Source of the DNA: an uncultured Clostridia bacterium
GTDB taxonomy: Bacteria; Bacillota; Clostridia; Oscillospirales; CAG-272
DNA: 33,883 nt
Reading direction: 5' to 3'
Assembly (NCBI GenBank): GCA_944381095.1
Contig: CALWJW010000012.1
Coordinates: forward strand, 1-33,883
Under the pieces are notes generated by a model. The model worked only from the letters and a program-made list of their open reading frames with translations, was not told the DNA's origin and made no database searches. Every line of letters begins with the position of its first letter. The stretch's first letter is position 1. The translations under genes and the position numbers were made by a program. Shown here one piece after another: positions 7,229-16,600 of the stretch.

Positions 7229-9032
7229 CATTTTCGGGTTCGCTCTTTTGCGGAATAGTTACTGTTTTTATATTTTTTCTTTTGACTGATCTTTTTACCA
7301 CCCGGTAGGTAAAAACAGAAGTAACTGCCATAAAACAGATATACGCAAAGATATTTCCGACGTAGCTGTACAGTGTCCTGTCACTTTCCGGATAAATGCC
7401 GGCAGTTGCGTAACCGGTTTCAAGCGCAGGCTTAACAGCTATTGTGTTTCCGCAGTCGTCTATAACTGCCGAAATTCCGGTATTTGCCGCACGAAGCACA
7501 TATCTTCCGGTCTCTATCGCTCTCAGTCTGGCGTGGTTACAGTGTTGCGTGAGTGCCGCACTGTCGGCAAACCAAGAGTCGTTTGTGGATATCATAAGAA
7601 ATTCCGCGCCGTCCCTGACTGCGTCAAGAGCCAGCGTCTCATATATTGAGTCAAAGCAGATCAGGCTTGCTGCCGCTGTTCCATCTAACCCGAAAACCTT
7701 GCTTTCCGTTCCGGGAGTCAGATCGTCTGATAGCATATTCAGTGAATCCAGAAACGGAAACAATGTGAAAACCAGTTTTCGCATCGGCACATATTCTCCG
7801 AACGGAACCGGTCTTCTTTTATAGTAAACGTTCTCAGATAAATTTCCTTCCTGATCAAACATGTATATTGCGTTATATTCACAAACATCTCCGCTTTCAT
7901 CGATCTCTGTGTCAAGTGCGCCTACAAAAAGGTATATCCCAAGCTTTTCGGAAAGTGCAGAAAGACGGTTCACAAGACTTGGATAGTAACGCAGCTTGAC
8001 CGGTATTGCCGTTTCCGGCCACACAACTATTTCCACTCTGGTTTCCGAAACACATTTTTCGGTAAGCTCTATATACCTCTCGGTCGTAAGTTCAGTGGAG
8101 CCTTGTGACCATTTTTCGTTCGATGAAATATTACCCTGTATCACTGCGGCTTGTATAGCAGTATCCGCGCCGTCTTTTTCTTTGACTTCCATTCTTATTG
8201 TTCCGAACACCAGATTGGCAGTAAAAACAAAGAGCGCCGATAACGCAAAAACAGCCGTTTTTTTATTTTTGATCGCTTTTAACACCTTACAAACCGCCGT
8301 TTTCAAACCAACTCCCGCATCCGGAGTATTATTTAATTTAACTTCCTTTCCCGATAATATTCTATCCGCTCCAGATCCGGAACGGTTTATTCCGGATGTG
8401 CCGAGTTCTTTTTCAGTACAAGGTATAGACACATTTATTTTCGGTTCGCTGATTCTGTTCAGTGCGTGTATTGCGGCTACCGCTATCAGGACGTTTATGA
8501 ATACTATAAGACCGCTTGTAAACAGACTCCCGAATAAGGAAGCGTTTTGCAGCAGTGCAGTGGAACCCGACTGAGTCAGCGCAAGCCGCGCCCACGGAAC
8601 TCCACGCCAGAAAAGAGTTTGCTGCCACTCAAATACCACCCATAAAATCATGAACATCAGCCCGCTTCTCAAGGGTTTTTTCATACTAGGACCGGATAGT
8701 AAATATAGCAGTGTTACAAAGCCGAACTCAAATGCCTGTAATGCCGAAAGACCAAGCCAACAGAAAAGAAGGAGGAGCGCTGCCTGAACCTTTCCTATTC
8801 CCGCAAATTCCATCGGATAAACAGCCATAAACCAGTTATAAACCATACCGAAGTAACCCATGCCGAAAACAAACCCCTGTGCATACGCACTTCTTTTCTT
8901 TTTTATCCGCGCATCGGACTTAATCAGCAGTATTATCACTGCCGAAAGGCTGACGTAGGAAAGAATGTAGAGATTTCCGAAAACATAAGGCAAAGCTGTA
9001 ATTATTCCCAGTATAAACAATTTAAGCAACAT
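7158..9032 (-). CDS. lnt: Apolipoprotein N-acyltransferase with element-derived C-terminus
   Basis: Lnt adds a third acyl chain to the N-terminal Cys of lipoproteins at the outer face of the cytoplasmic membrane. The 624-residue protein has N-terminal membrane helices (to about residue 190), an extra polar stretch (about 195-255), another helix (about 259-277), the nitrilase-like domain, and a final helix near 556-578. The catalytic triad is visible as Glu340 (VVWPETA), Lys405 (YYKRRPVPFGEY) and Cys459 (LICFDS). The ATG at 9032 has GAGGT eight bases upstream. Residues 603-624 are encoded by MITE copy 2. Removing the element restores an ending ENVKSETGDKN and a stop. The tail lies after the last helix, so activity is probably kept. 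Confidence 0.92.
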   Translation of the reverse strand: MLLKLFILGIITALPYVFGNLYILSYVSLSAVIILLIKSDARIKKKRSAYAQGFVFGMGYFGMVYNWFMAVYPMEFAGIGKVQAALLLLFCWLGLSALQAFEFGFVTLLYLLSGPSMKKPLRSGLMFMILWVVFEWQQTLFWRGVPWARLALTQSGSTALLQNASLFGSLFTSGLIVFINVLIAVAAIHALNRISEPKINVSIPCTEKELGTSGINRSGSGADRILSGKEVKLNNTPDAGVGLKTAVCKVLKAIKNKKTAVFALSALFVFTANLVFGTIRMEVKEKDGADTAIQAAVIQGNISSNEKWSQGSTELTTERYIELTEKCVSETRVEIVVWPETAIPVKLRYYPSLVNRLSALSEKLGIYLFVGALDTEIDESGDVCEYNAIYMFDQEGNLSENVYYKRRPVPFGEYVPMRKLVFTLFPFLDSLNMLSDDLTPGTESKVFGLDGTAAASLICFDSIYETLALDAVRDGAEFLMISTNDSWFADSAALTQHCNHARLRAIETGRYVLRAANTGISAVIDDCGNTIAVKPALETGYATAGIYPESDRTLYSYVGNIFAYICFMAVTSVFTYRVVKRSVKRKNIKTVTIPQKSEPENVKATPHNSDCANLPSDFSSNKPN

Positions 9033-9226
9033 ATCCGCGACCTCAATAATGTTATGATCTCATTATACCACCTGTATTTTCCCATTTAAACACATTTTTT
9101 ATGAATTTTGGATAGTTTGACTCAAATATATTTGTTTACAAAAAGTTTATCAAAAAAACACCCTGATATGATAAAATACCCGTTGTGAATAATCAGTTTT
9201 TATGTTTTTAAACAAGGAGGTTATTT

Positions 9227-11224
9227 TTGAAAAATTTCAGGCTTTTTATCACAGGTTTGGCTGTAAAGTCCGGAGATTTTTTCAGAAGGTACACTGCTGT
9301 CTGTTGCTTTATTGCGGCGTTTCTTCTGGAATTTTACATAGAATCATTTGCACACCTTTCAATTGCCGAAACATTTGTCTTCATGATTTCAAACCCATTT
9401 GTTTTCGTTATGAACGTACTGATTATCGCTGTTTTACTGCTCCTATGTATGTTCGTAAAAAAAAGCTCTGCGCTTTTTGCAACTTTTTTTATTCTCTGGT
9501 TTGCAATCGGCACGACAAACGGAGTGGTGCTTCTCAACAGACCGTTTCCTTTCACTCTTTCCGATCTTTTGATACTTCCGTCCGTTCTCGGCATAATAAC
9601 AGTCTATCTTAAAATCTGGCAGATCGTCTTGATATCTGTCGGAATAATTCTGGCAATTACAGGGCTGATTTTTCTGTGGAAAAAATCCGGTAAACGCCCG
9701 CTGAATCTTAAAAAAGATCTCCCGAAATTCGGGATCACCGCTTTGCTTATCGCCGTCATTGTTCCTGTATCGTTTTTCAACGGCTGGATTTCGGATGACT
9801 ATTCGGATATGAAAACAGCATTCAACAACTACGGATTCCCTTACAGCTTCTCTACTACTGTGTTCGCGAGAGGCGTCCAGAAGCCAAGCGGCTACGACCA
9901 GATCGATATTGACGATATTCTGAGCAAGCTCAAAGAAGAAAGAAGTCAAAATATCCGTGAAGAATCCACACCTAACATTATTTTTGTTCAGCTTGAATCT
10001 TTTTTCGATGTCAATTACCTGAACAATGTTTCTTTTTCTGAAAATCCTTGTCCGAATTTCTGCGCTCTCAAAGAACAGTATCCAAGCGGATTTTTATCCG
10101 TACCTCATATCGGGGGAGGTACTGCTAACACTGAGTTTGAGGTTCTTACCGGTATGAATATCGAACACTTTTCTGCCGGTGAGTATCCTTATATTATTTC
10201 GCTTGAAAACACTTTCTGCGAATCTGTTGCTTCCGTGCTTAAAACGAGAGGATATTCTAATTCTGCCTTGCATAACAACACAGGAACGTTTTACAGCCGT
10301 CAGCTCGTTTATCCGAACCTGTCATTTGATAAGTTCATACCGATCGAATTTATGTACGATGTAGAGGTCAACTCTGTCGGTTGGGCGAAGGACAATGTCT
10401 TGTTGCCGGAAATCCAGACTTGTATCAGTTCTACTCCGGGAAGAGATTTTGTGTTCACAGTCACAGTTCAGACACACGGGGTCTACCCTACTACTCCTAC
10501 CGACGGTCCGATATCCGTCACCGGAATAGAAAACGAAGAGATGGCGAACAAGTATCATTACTATATCAACCAGATAAAGGAAACTGATAAGTTTATCGGT
10601 GATCTCGTGGATATTTATTCGCAATTTGAAGAGCCCACAATGATCGTTTTCTACGGTGATCATCTCCCCGATCTGCAACTTACCAACGATGATCTGTCTT
10701 CCGGAGGTCTTTATCAGACTGAATACATTATCTGGACAAATTACGATCTCGAAACGGAAGAAGCACCTGACATTGAATCTTACCAGCTTTCGGCATACAT
10801 TCTGGATCTTCTCGGAATCGATGACGGACTTGCGTTTGGGATTCATACTTATTTTTCTGACAGTGACAGATATGATTATCTTATGAATCTCGCCGAATAT
10901 GACGCGTTGTTCGGAGAAAGGTATTATTACTCCACCAGACCTGATTACCACTCATCAGACACAGTTTTCGGAAATCGGGAAATAACACTGATATCTGCTT
11001 ATTATTCCGAAGGAAAAATGGTGATAACCGGGAACGGATTCAACCGTTATTCATCGGTCTACATCAATAATAAAAAATATGACGCAACATTTGTATCCGA
11101 AACCGAACTGTTAATTGATAATTTTCAGGAGCGTTCGGATAAGGTGTACTACGTGAGCGTCGTACAAGAAGCCGAAAACGGTTATTCATTCTATACCACC
11201 AACACTGTTACAGCAGATTACTGA
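9227..11224 (+). CDS. LTA synthase family sulfatase with C-terminal Ig-like extension
   Basis: This 665-residue membrane enzyme of the alkaline-phosphatase/sulfatase superfamily probably transfers glycerol phosphate from phosphatidylglycerol to build lipoteichoic acid or a related polymer. The first ~180 residues carry about five membrane helices. The extracellular domain shows the metal ligand Glu257 (VQLESFFD), the nucleophile Thr299 in GGGTANTEFEVLTGM, and Asp478-His479 in FYGDHLPDL. These equal the known LtaS catalytic set in spacing. Translation starts at a TTG six bases after AAGGAGG. The last ~85 residues (from about 580) look like a small TIG/IPT-type beta domain (ITLISAYYSEGKMVITGNGF), an addition not found in ordinary LtaS. 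It diverges from lnt. Confidence 0.9.
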   Translation: MKNFRLFITGLAVKSGDFFRRYTAVCCFIAAFLLEFYIESFAHLSIAETFVFMISNPFVFVMNVLIIAVLLLLCMFVKKSSALFATFFILWFAIGTTNGVVLLNRPFPFTLSDLLILPSVLGIITVYLKIWQIVLISVGIILAITGLIFLWKKSGKRPLNLKKDLPKFGITALLIAVIVPVSFFNGWISDDYSDMKTAFNNYGFPYSFSTTVFARGVQKPSGYDQIDIDDILSKLKEERSQNIREESTPNIIFVQLESFFDVNYLNNVSFSENPCPNFCALKEQYPSGFLSVPHIGGGTANTEFEVLTGMNIEHFSAGEYPYIISLENTFCESVASVLKTRGYSNSALHNNTGTFYSRQLVYPNLSFDKFIPIEFMYDVEVNSVGWAKDNVLLPEIQTCISSTPGRDFVFTVTVQTHGVYPTTPTDGPISVTGIENEEMANKYHYYINQIKETDKFIGDLVDIYSQFEEPTMIVFYGDHLPDLQLTNDDLSSGGLYQTEYIIWTNYDLETEEAPDIESYQLSAYILDLLGIDDGLAFGIHTYFSDSDRYDYLMNLAEYDALFGERYYYSTRPDYHSSDTVFGNREITLISAYYSEGKMVITGNGFNRYSSVYINNKKYDATFVSETELLIDNFQERSDKVYYVSVVQEAENGYSFYTTNTVTADY

Positions 11225-11302
11225 CGGTCAACTTAGTTCTATCATTTTCCTTAAAATCGGATGTCCGCCTTTTAATTTTAAATCAAGATTTGTTCCGGCA
11301 AT

Positions 11303-11334
11303 AAAAACTGCCCTGAAATTTCAGGGCAGTTTTT
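11303..11334. terminator. Bidirectional terminator
   Basis: A perfect palindrome with 16-base arms (first arm AAAAACTGCCCTGAAA) has A and T runs at the two ends. It serves the LtaS-like gene on the plus strand and the LUD/SGNH/DUF1294 run on the minus strand. Confidence 0.85.
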
Positions 11335-11471
11335 ATTTTTTCTAATAGTAAAAGAGATAATATGACATTATGGCTTTCCGATAAATAATTTGACAGCTCA
11401 CCGTCAGCTTCTCCGGATAAATGTCTGAAATATTGTTTTTAATATTCATTTAAAACGTAGATTACTGTTTA

Positions 11472-12146
11472 TCAGTAACCCAGTTTTTCCGCCACAAGTA
11501 TGACTTTTATCCTGTTTTTTTCTCTTTGGTATCCGCTGATCAGATAATCGCAGCATATTCTTCCCTGTCCGCTGCATCCGTCACTCATTTCACTGTTTTC
11601 CGTTTTGCAGGAAATACATTCTCCTGTCTTTGAGCAATATCCGTCTATTTTAAGCCTTTTAACGTTTGCGGGTGCCGCGATCCGCTTTACCCTCATTATT
11701 GCTTCCTTTAAATCCGGCGTGATTTTATTGTATCCCGCCACAACTATTACTTTTCCGGGACCGTACGCTATCGCGGCTATACGGTTTCCGTTTCCGTCCA
11801 CGTTGTAAAGCTCTCCGTTTTCCGTTACGGCGTTTGAGGAAGTTATGTATACATCAGCGGATAATGCCTCAATGTGTCTTTCTCTTATCTGCTCTGCCGT
11901 AAGTCCTGCTTCATATCTGTCAATAAAACGGTATTTCTTACTTCTCACCAAATCTGTTATTTTGCATTCATTCAGCGTTACCGAACCGCCTAAGCCTATC
12001 CTGTCTCCCTCGCTGAGAAGTTCTTCTGTCTTTTCCATCGCTTTCTGCCTGTTCTCGACAATAAATACTTCCATATTGTTTGCTCTTAACGCATTTGCCG
12101 TTTTTTCAAGTCTGCTGTACACTACGCTTTCGGTATCTACATTCAT
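11472..12146 (-). CDS. LUD-domain protein (lactate-utilisation family)
   Basis: This is a 224-residue cytoplasmic protein of the LUD (formerly DUF162) family, related to LutC/YkgG and to the C-terminal part of LutB. The family features seen are GDRIGLGGSVTLNEC, EALSADVYITSSNAVTENGEL and GPGKVIVVAGYNKI. Four Cys residues near the C-terminus (CSKTGECISC and CSGQGRICC) are suggestive of a metal or redox site. Stand-alone LUD proteins of this size are common in Clostridia and their substrate is unknown. Its ATG overlaps the end of the upstream SGNH gene by four bases (ATGA), so the two are translationally coupled. Confidence 0.88.
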   Translation of the reverse strand: MNVDTESVVYSRLEKTANALRANNMEVFIVENRQKAMEKTEELLSEGDRIGLGGSVTLNECKITDLVRSKKYRFIDRYEAGLTAEQIRERHIEALSADVYITSSNAVTENGELYNVDGNGNRIAAIAYGPGKVIVVAGYNKITPDLKEAIMRVKRIAAPANVKRLKIDGYCSKTGECISCKTENSEMSDGCSGQGRICCDYLISGYQREKNRIKVILVAEKLGY

Positions 12147-13168
12147 TTCATTTTCTCCCAGTCTGCGTTTTTAATTATGACTTCTCCTATAAATTTTGCC
12201 ATTCTCTCAAAACCGTCGTCTGTCGGATGTACACCGTCTACTGTACACTGTCCTATTTCCGTGCCGGTGAAGAATGTGCTTCCGTCAACAAAATAAACCT
12301 GTCTGTCTCCGTTTCCGAAAGCTTTAAGATAACTTTCCATAATAATTGCTCTTCTCTGGAAATCATCTCTGCTGTAATTGAAGTCAGGTTTTGTCACCAT
12401 CAGGTAGGGGATATCCGGATGATTTTTTCTTATTGTTTCGTACAACGCGTAATGGGTCTCTCTTAAAACATCCTGTGAAGCGTTATGATCATAATCACAA
12501 ACAAAAACCGACATATCGAGGCCGGATAAATATTCGGCTATCTCTTTTTCCCCTCTGGCGCTTCCGGAAAATCCAAGATTTATGTAGTCACTGTCAGTTC
12601 TGCGGGAAATTATTGACTGATAGGTTTTCCCGGGACGGGTAGCACAACCGCCCTGCGTGATCGATGAACCGTAATAAACTATCGGTACAGAATATTTATA
12701 AGGACGATGTGCATACAGTGAGGCGCCCTCCGTTAAACCTATTTCTATACTGTAAACGTTCCCATAAAGAGGCAGATTCAGCGTTATTTCTTTTTCTCCT
12801 TTTCCAAGCCTTATTTCTGACTCATATTCATCTCTTTTTTCAAAGTCAGGTTTTACTATTCCTGCAAATTTCGATCCGAATATTCCGTCTATATACAGAT
12901 CAAAGCCGCTTTCCATCAGCGGAGTGGCATGATACATCTGACTTTTTTTCCCTGTTTTTACTTTCAATACCACTATTTCAGAATTTGTTTTGAAACGGAT
13001 GCGTCCCCCGGCTGTATTTGCTCCGTGAAACCTTACGCCGTCATTTACCGTTTTTGCCACTTCGTCAGGAATTCTCCTGAACTGTCCTTTTTCGAGATCA
13101 CTTTTGCAAAGCCCGTAAATCCCGAAAGCATTCTCTTTCAATGGATCATAAAATCTGATTCCTTCCAT
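12143..13168 (-). CDS. SGNH/GDSL-family hydrolase with N-terminal jelly-roll domain
   Basis: This 341-residue protein has two parts. The first ~170 residues look like the beta-sandwich N-terminal domain found in SGNH carbohydrate esterases. The hydrolase domain follows, with the Ser block YYGSSITQGGCATRPG, the Gly block GFSGSARG, the Asn block DYDHNAS and the Asp-x-x-His pair in DGVHPTDDGF. The family removes acetyl or other acyl groups from sugars or small esters. There is no signal peptide, so the enzyme is probably cytoplasmic and acts on imported substrates. The ATG at 13168 has a GGGGGAGG ribosome site. It sits between a DUF1294 gene and the LUD gene, overlapping the latter by four bases. 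Confidence 0.9.
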   Translation of the reverse strand: MEGIRFYDPLKENAFGIYGLCKSDLEKGQFRRIPDEVAKTVNDGVRFHGANTAGGRIRFKTNSEIVVLKVKTGKKSQMYHATPLMESGFDLYIDGIFGSKFAGIVKPDFEKRDEYESEIRLGKGEKEITLNLPLYGNVYSIEIGLTEGASLYAHRPYKYSVPIVYYGSSITQGGCATRPGKTYQSIISRRTDSDYINLGFSGSARGEKEIAEYLSGLDMSVFVCDYDHNASQDVLRETHYALYETIRKNHPDIPYLMVTKPDFNYSRDDFQRRAIIMESYLKAFGNGDRQVYFVDGSTFFTGTEIGQCTVDGVHPTDDGFERMAKFIGEVIIKNADWEKMK

Positions 13169-13189
13169 ATTTTTTCCTCCCCCGGCTTA

Positions 13190-13468
13190 TTATATTTTGA
13201 TTACTAAAAAAAGCACAACTGCCGCTTGCCACAAAAGTCCGGCGACGTTCACTATATAAAAGTAGGTATGCTTTGTTTTGTGTCTGAATATTTCCATTGC
13301 CGCAAGAGCTCCGGCGGCTCCCCCTAAAAAACCAGTCCAAAGCAATGTTTTTTCAGGTATTCTTCTCTCACCCTTTTTGGCTTTTCTTTTATCTGAATGA
13401 TAGGTAAAAAAAGCCGCAACGCTCATCACTGCAAGATAAGCCAGAAAAATATACAAATAATATTTCAT
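13190..13468 (-). CDS. DUF1294-family small membrane protein
   Basis: This is a 92-residue protein with three hydrophobic segments (about residues 3-20, 43-60 and 70-91). The DUF1294 signature is D-K-x-A-K-x-G-x-R-R-I-P-E (residues 26-39) followed by GFLGGAAGALAAMEIFRHKTKH. The function of the family is unknown. It is the first gene of a minus-strand run, 21 bases ahead of the SGNH hydrolase, and likely shares its transcript. Confidence 0.85.
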   Translation of the reverse strand: MKYYLYIFLAYLAVMSVAAFFTYHSDKRKAKKGERRIPEKTLLWTGFLGGAAGALAAMEIFRHKTKHTYFYIVNVAGLLWQAAVVLFLVIKI

Positions 13469-13591
13469 CCGTTTTACCGCCCGTATTTATTCCACCATGT
13501 TTTCCCGACGTTCAACTGCACTTAAAGGTCGGTATTTGTTTTTTTAATAAAATTATTTGCTAAAAATCAAAAATCACTGCTTTTAAAGCAA

Positions 13592-13614
13592 AGGGGGACC
13601 ATTACGGTCCCCCT
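13592..13614 (-). terminator. Terminator of the large lipoprotein gene
   Basis: AGGGGGACC / GGTCCCCCT form a 9-bp GC-rich stem with a 5-base loop, about 30 bases after the stop codon of the lipoprotein gene. On the minus strand it is followed by T-rich sequence. Confidence 0.7.
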
Positions 13615-13645
13615 CGGTTATAATTTTTCCATAAACCGCTTTGGC

Positions 13646-16600
13646 TTATTCAGCAGTTTTCAGTGTATTTCCTGTATACATCTCAAAATCACTTACGGTG
13701 TATCTTCCGCAATCGTTTCTGAATATCAATCCTCTGAACGATGCGGTGTTGTCGGCATACAGATCGTTTGTGTAGTCAATAGCTCCGCCCGGTATCAGTT
13801 CACCGTTTATCATTACGGAAATGTTACCGTTCGCATCATTTGCTATGAACGTAACAAGGAAGTTTTCAGTCGAAGTTGATATCAACTCGCCCATGCAGTA
13901 AAGTTTGCCGTCCTTGATTTCAAGAAGCGCCTGGTAGTAATTGACTCCGTTTTTCAGCTTGTAACCTTCTATAAGCACTCCGTCTTTGAGATCCTTACCG
14001 GTTACTTTGAACTGCATGATGTACTGGCTGGTGTAAACTGCCGCAGGAAGCTTTGCGTCAACGTTTGCGTAACCTACCTCAAACGGGAAGAGCATGTCAT
14101 TGTTGAGCTCATCCTGAAGCTTGATGTCACCGACATATTCCTCTTTAACGTCAGTGGATGAAAGCACACACACCGGTGCATCACCTTCATAGTAAAGGAA
14201 ATTGTTAAAGAAATGGGACGCACCTGATTCATTTGCGGTTTTGGTATACGAAATACGATAGTCATTGGCGAGGAAATTCATCGACACATCGGTACTTCCT
14301 GCCCATTTCGCAGTTCCCACAAATACGCCGTCGGCGTACAGTGATATTTCGTTGGTATCGACTTTGAAACAAAGAGCTATGTTCGTGAACTTAGCTGCGC
14401 TGAGCTGGACGGAAACAGAGGAGTCATTTGTAAGTGAAAGGACACCCGCATCACTGATAGAGAATGTTGGTACGTCAACTTTTCCTCCATTTCTGTCTTT
14501 AAAAGTAGAATCAAGCTTCGCATAAACATCGTTTGCACCCTTGGAACCAAGCATGATATCAAATTCAATAACCAGATTGGTACCGGCAGGTACTTTATCG
14601 TTGATTTCGAGGTCGAGATAATTATCAACCGTAGTCGTTGTTCCTCTCTTGTACTCGAAAGCGTACTGATTATCATTTATCTTGACCGCATTGAATGTTG
14701 CATTTTTCGGGTTGATTTTGAGCAGTGTGTCAAGTGCGGTTTCCGGAGGCTTGTCATTATTAAGACTTCCGAGTTTGTAGTCGTCATTATGACCTGATTC
14801 GACATACACCGCCTGCTTGTGATCGGTGGCAAGTCCGAGATAACTTATCTTTTCACTGAGTGACAACATTTCTTCAAAAATCACAGTTGTCTCTGTGTAT
14901 CCGCAAAGCTGACACGTAGTGGTTTTGGTTTTGGTACTCCAGTCTACGATGTCATAGAATTTATGTCCTGTAGCCGGAATAGGATCTCCTACGATAACTT
15001 CTTCACCGCACAACGTGCAAACCTTGTAGTAGTAGCCTTCCTCCGTGCAGGTCGGATTTCTGTACTCTTCTCTTTCAGAAAGCGTATGTCCTGTCGGTTC
15101 CCCGATCGGTTTGCTTTTATCGAGCTGAGTTGCTCCGCAAACCGAGCACTGTTTTATATAATAAGATCCTATCAGACAGTTGGACGGAATCGGCTCACTG
15201 ACTTCAACAAAAAGGTTATTTCCGTCTTTGTCAACGTGCTTACAGTCTGCATGCTCCGCACTCGGTCCCTGCACCGGAACAAAAGCAGATTCAACAAACG
15301 CAAGCCTTGCAATATAGAAAGTATATCCGTCGTCTCCGGCATCATAATATACTGTGCCATCATCTCTGGTATCCGGTATACCATTGGACCAGCCGGTTGT
15401 ATTGATTTGTATCGAATACAGCTTGCTCAAATCAGGGGACCTTGATGAACCTATCGTGGGTATATTTATCGTAAAGGTGTTCCAACCGGCCTTGTACCTG
15501 TTATCTGTTGTCGCAGCAAAAACAGTGCTGTAATATGACCATCCTTCGTCACTGTCAGCACAGTCGAAAAGCAACATAAATCTGAAATTGTCATCAACCA
15601 TCTTCTGATCAGCATAGAACACAAACTCAATAGTGGTACTTCTCTGGGAAAAACTTTGCCACCACTCATTATCCACAGGCAAAAGGAGTTGCGTCTGACC
15701 ACTCTTGAAGTTGGAAAACTTTATCGCCAAAGTATCATTGCTTCCGAGCATATTCTCCGGAAGCTCCTCGACTGCTTTGGTAAACTCCGTCTCACCGAAA
15801 ATAAACTTATTGTTTTCGGCGTCATAAACCAAAGTTACCGCCGGTTCGCACTGCACGGTAATGTTACCGTCGACATCTTCATAAGGATAAACTCCGGTAA
15901 CCGTTCCGCTTCCGGCGTTGAAGTTATTGAAGCTTACAGTCTGCTTGAAGGTGTCGAATGCAAACGCCTGCGCGCCTTCTGAATCAACATAAGTAGAGGT
16001 TCCATAAGCAGCCGGTACAAAGAGCTCAAATGCCGCATCGGCTATCGGCTCTCCTCCGTTTTCATCACTGCAAAGAGTAAGGGTTGTTTCAGCGTATGTG
16101 GCCGAAAGAATGTCTAACTCTCCATATTTCGGAGCAATTCCGTCTGTCCATGTGAATTTGACAACTGCACCTTCAGCAGTCCATGTACCCTTGATTTCTC
16201 CGCCTTCAGCAGTTTTATCCGGGTGATATGTGATGTTGCCGTCTACGTCTACCGAGAAATATGTGTTATCCTTGTACAGTATCGAAGTGGTGGAGTAACT
16301 TCCGGTTTCTACTCCGTAATCCTGTTGGAGATCAACAATATCATAATTACCTTCGCCTGCATCGGTTATCTTGGAAAGACAAATGATGTTTGACATCAGG
16401 AGAGCAGATGAGAAAACGCTGTTTTTCATCTTACCCTTGGTCGTATCCGTGTACAGAGAAAGAACAGACTCACGGTCTTTCTTAATCACGTCGAAATATT
16501 TGGTATAAGTATCTATGTAGGAAATATCCGAGCCCTCGTATACTCCCGTTGTCTCTTCATCACCGTTCATTATGCATACGTCGTCGATGTAGAAAAACGT

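Noticed and set aside
9202-9949. Alternative open frames opposite and beside the LtaS-like gene
   Set aside because: They overlap a gene with full catalytic motifs and a proper ribosome site and show no protein family features.
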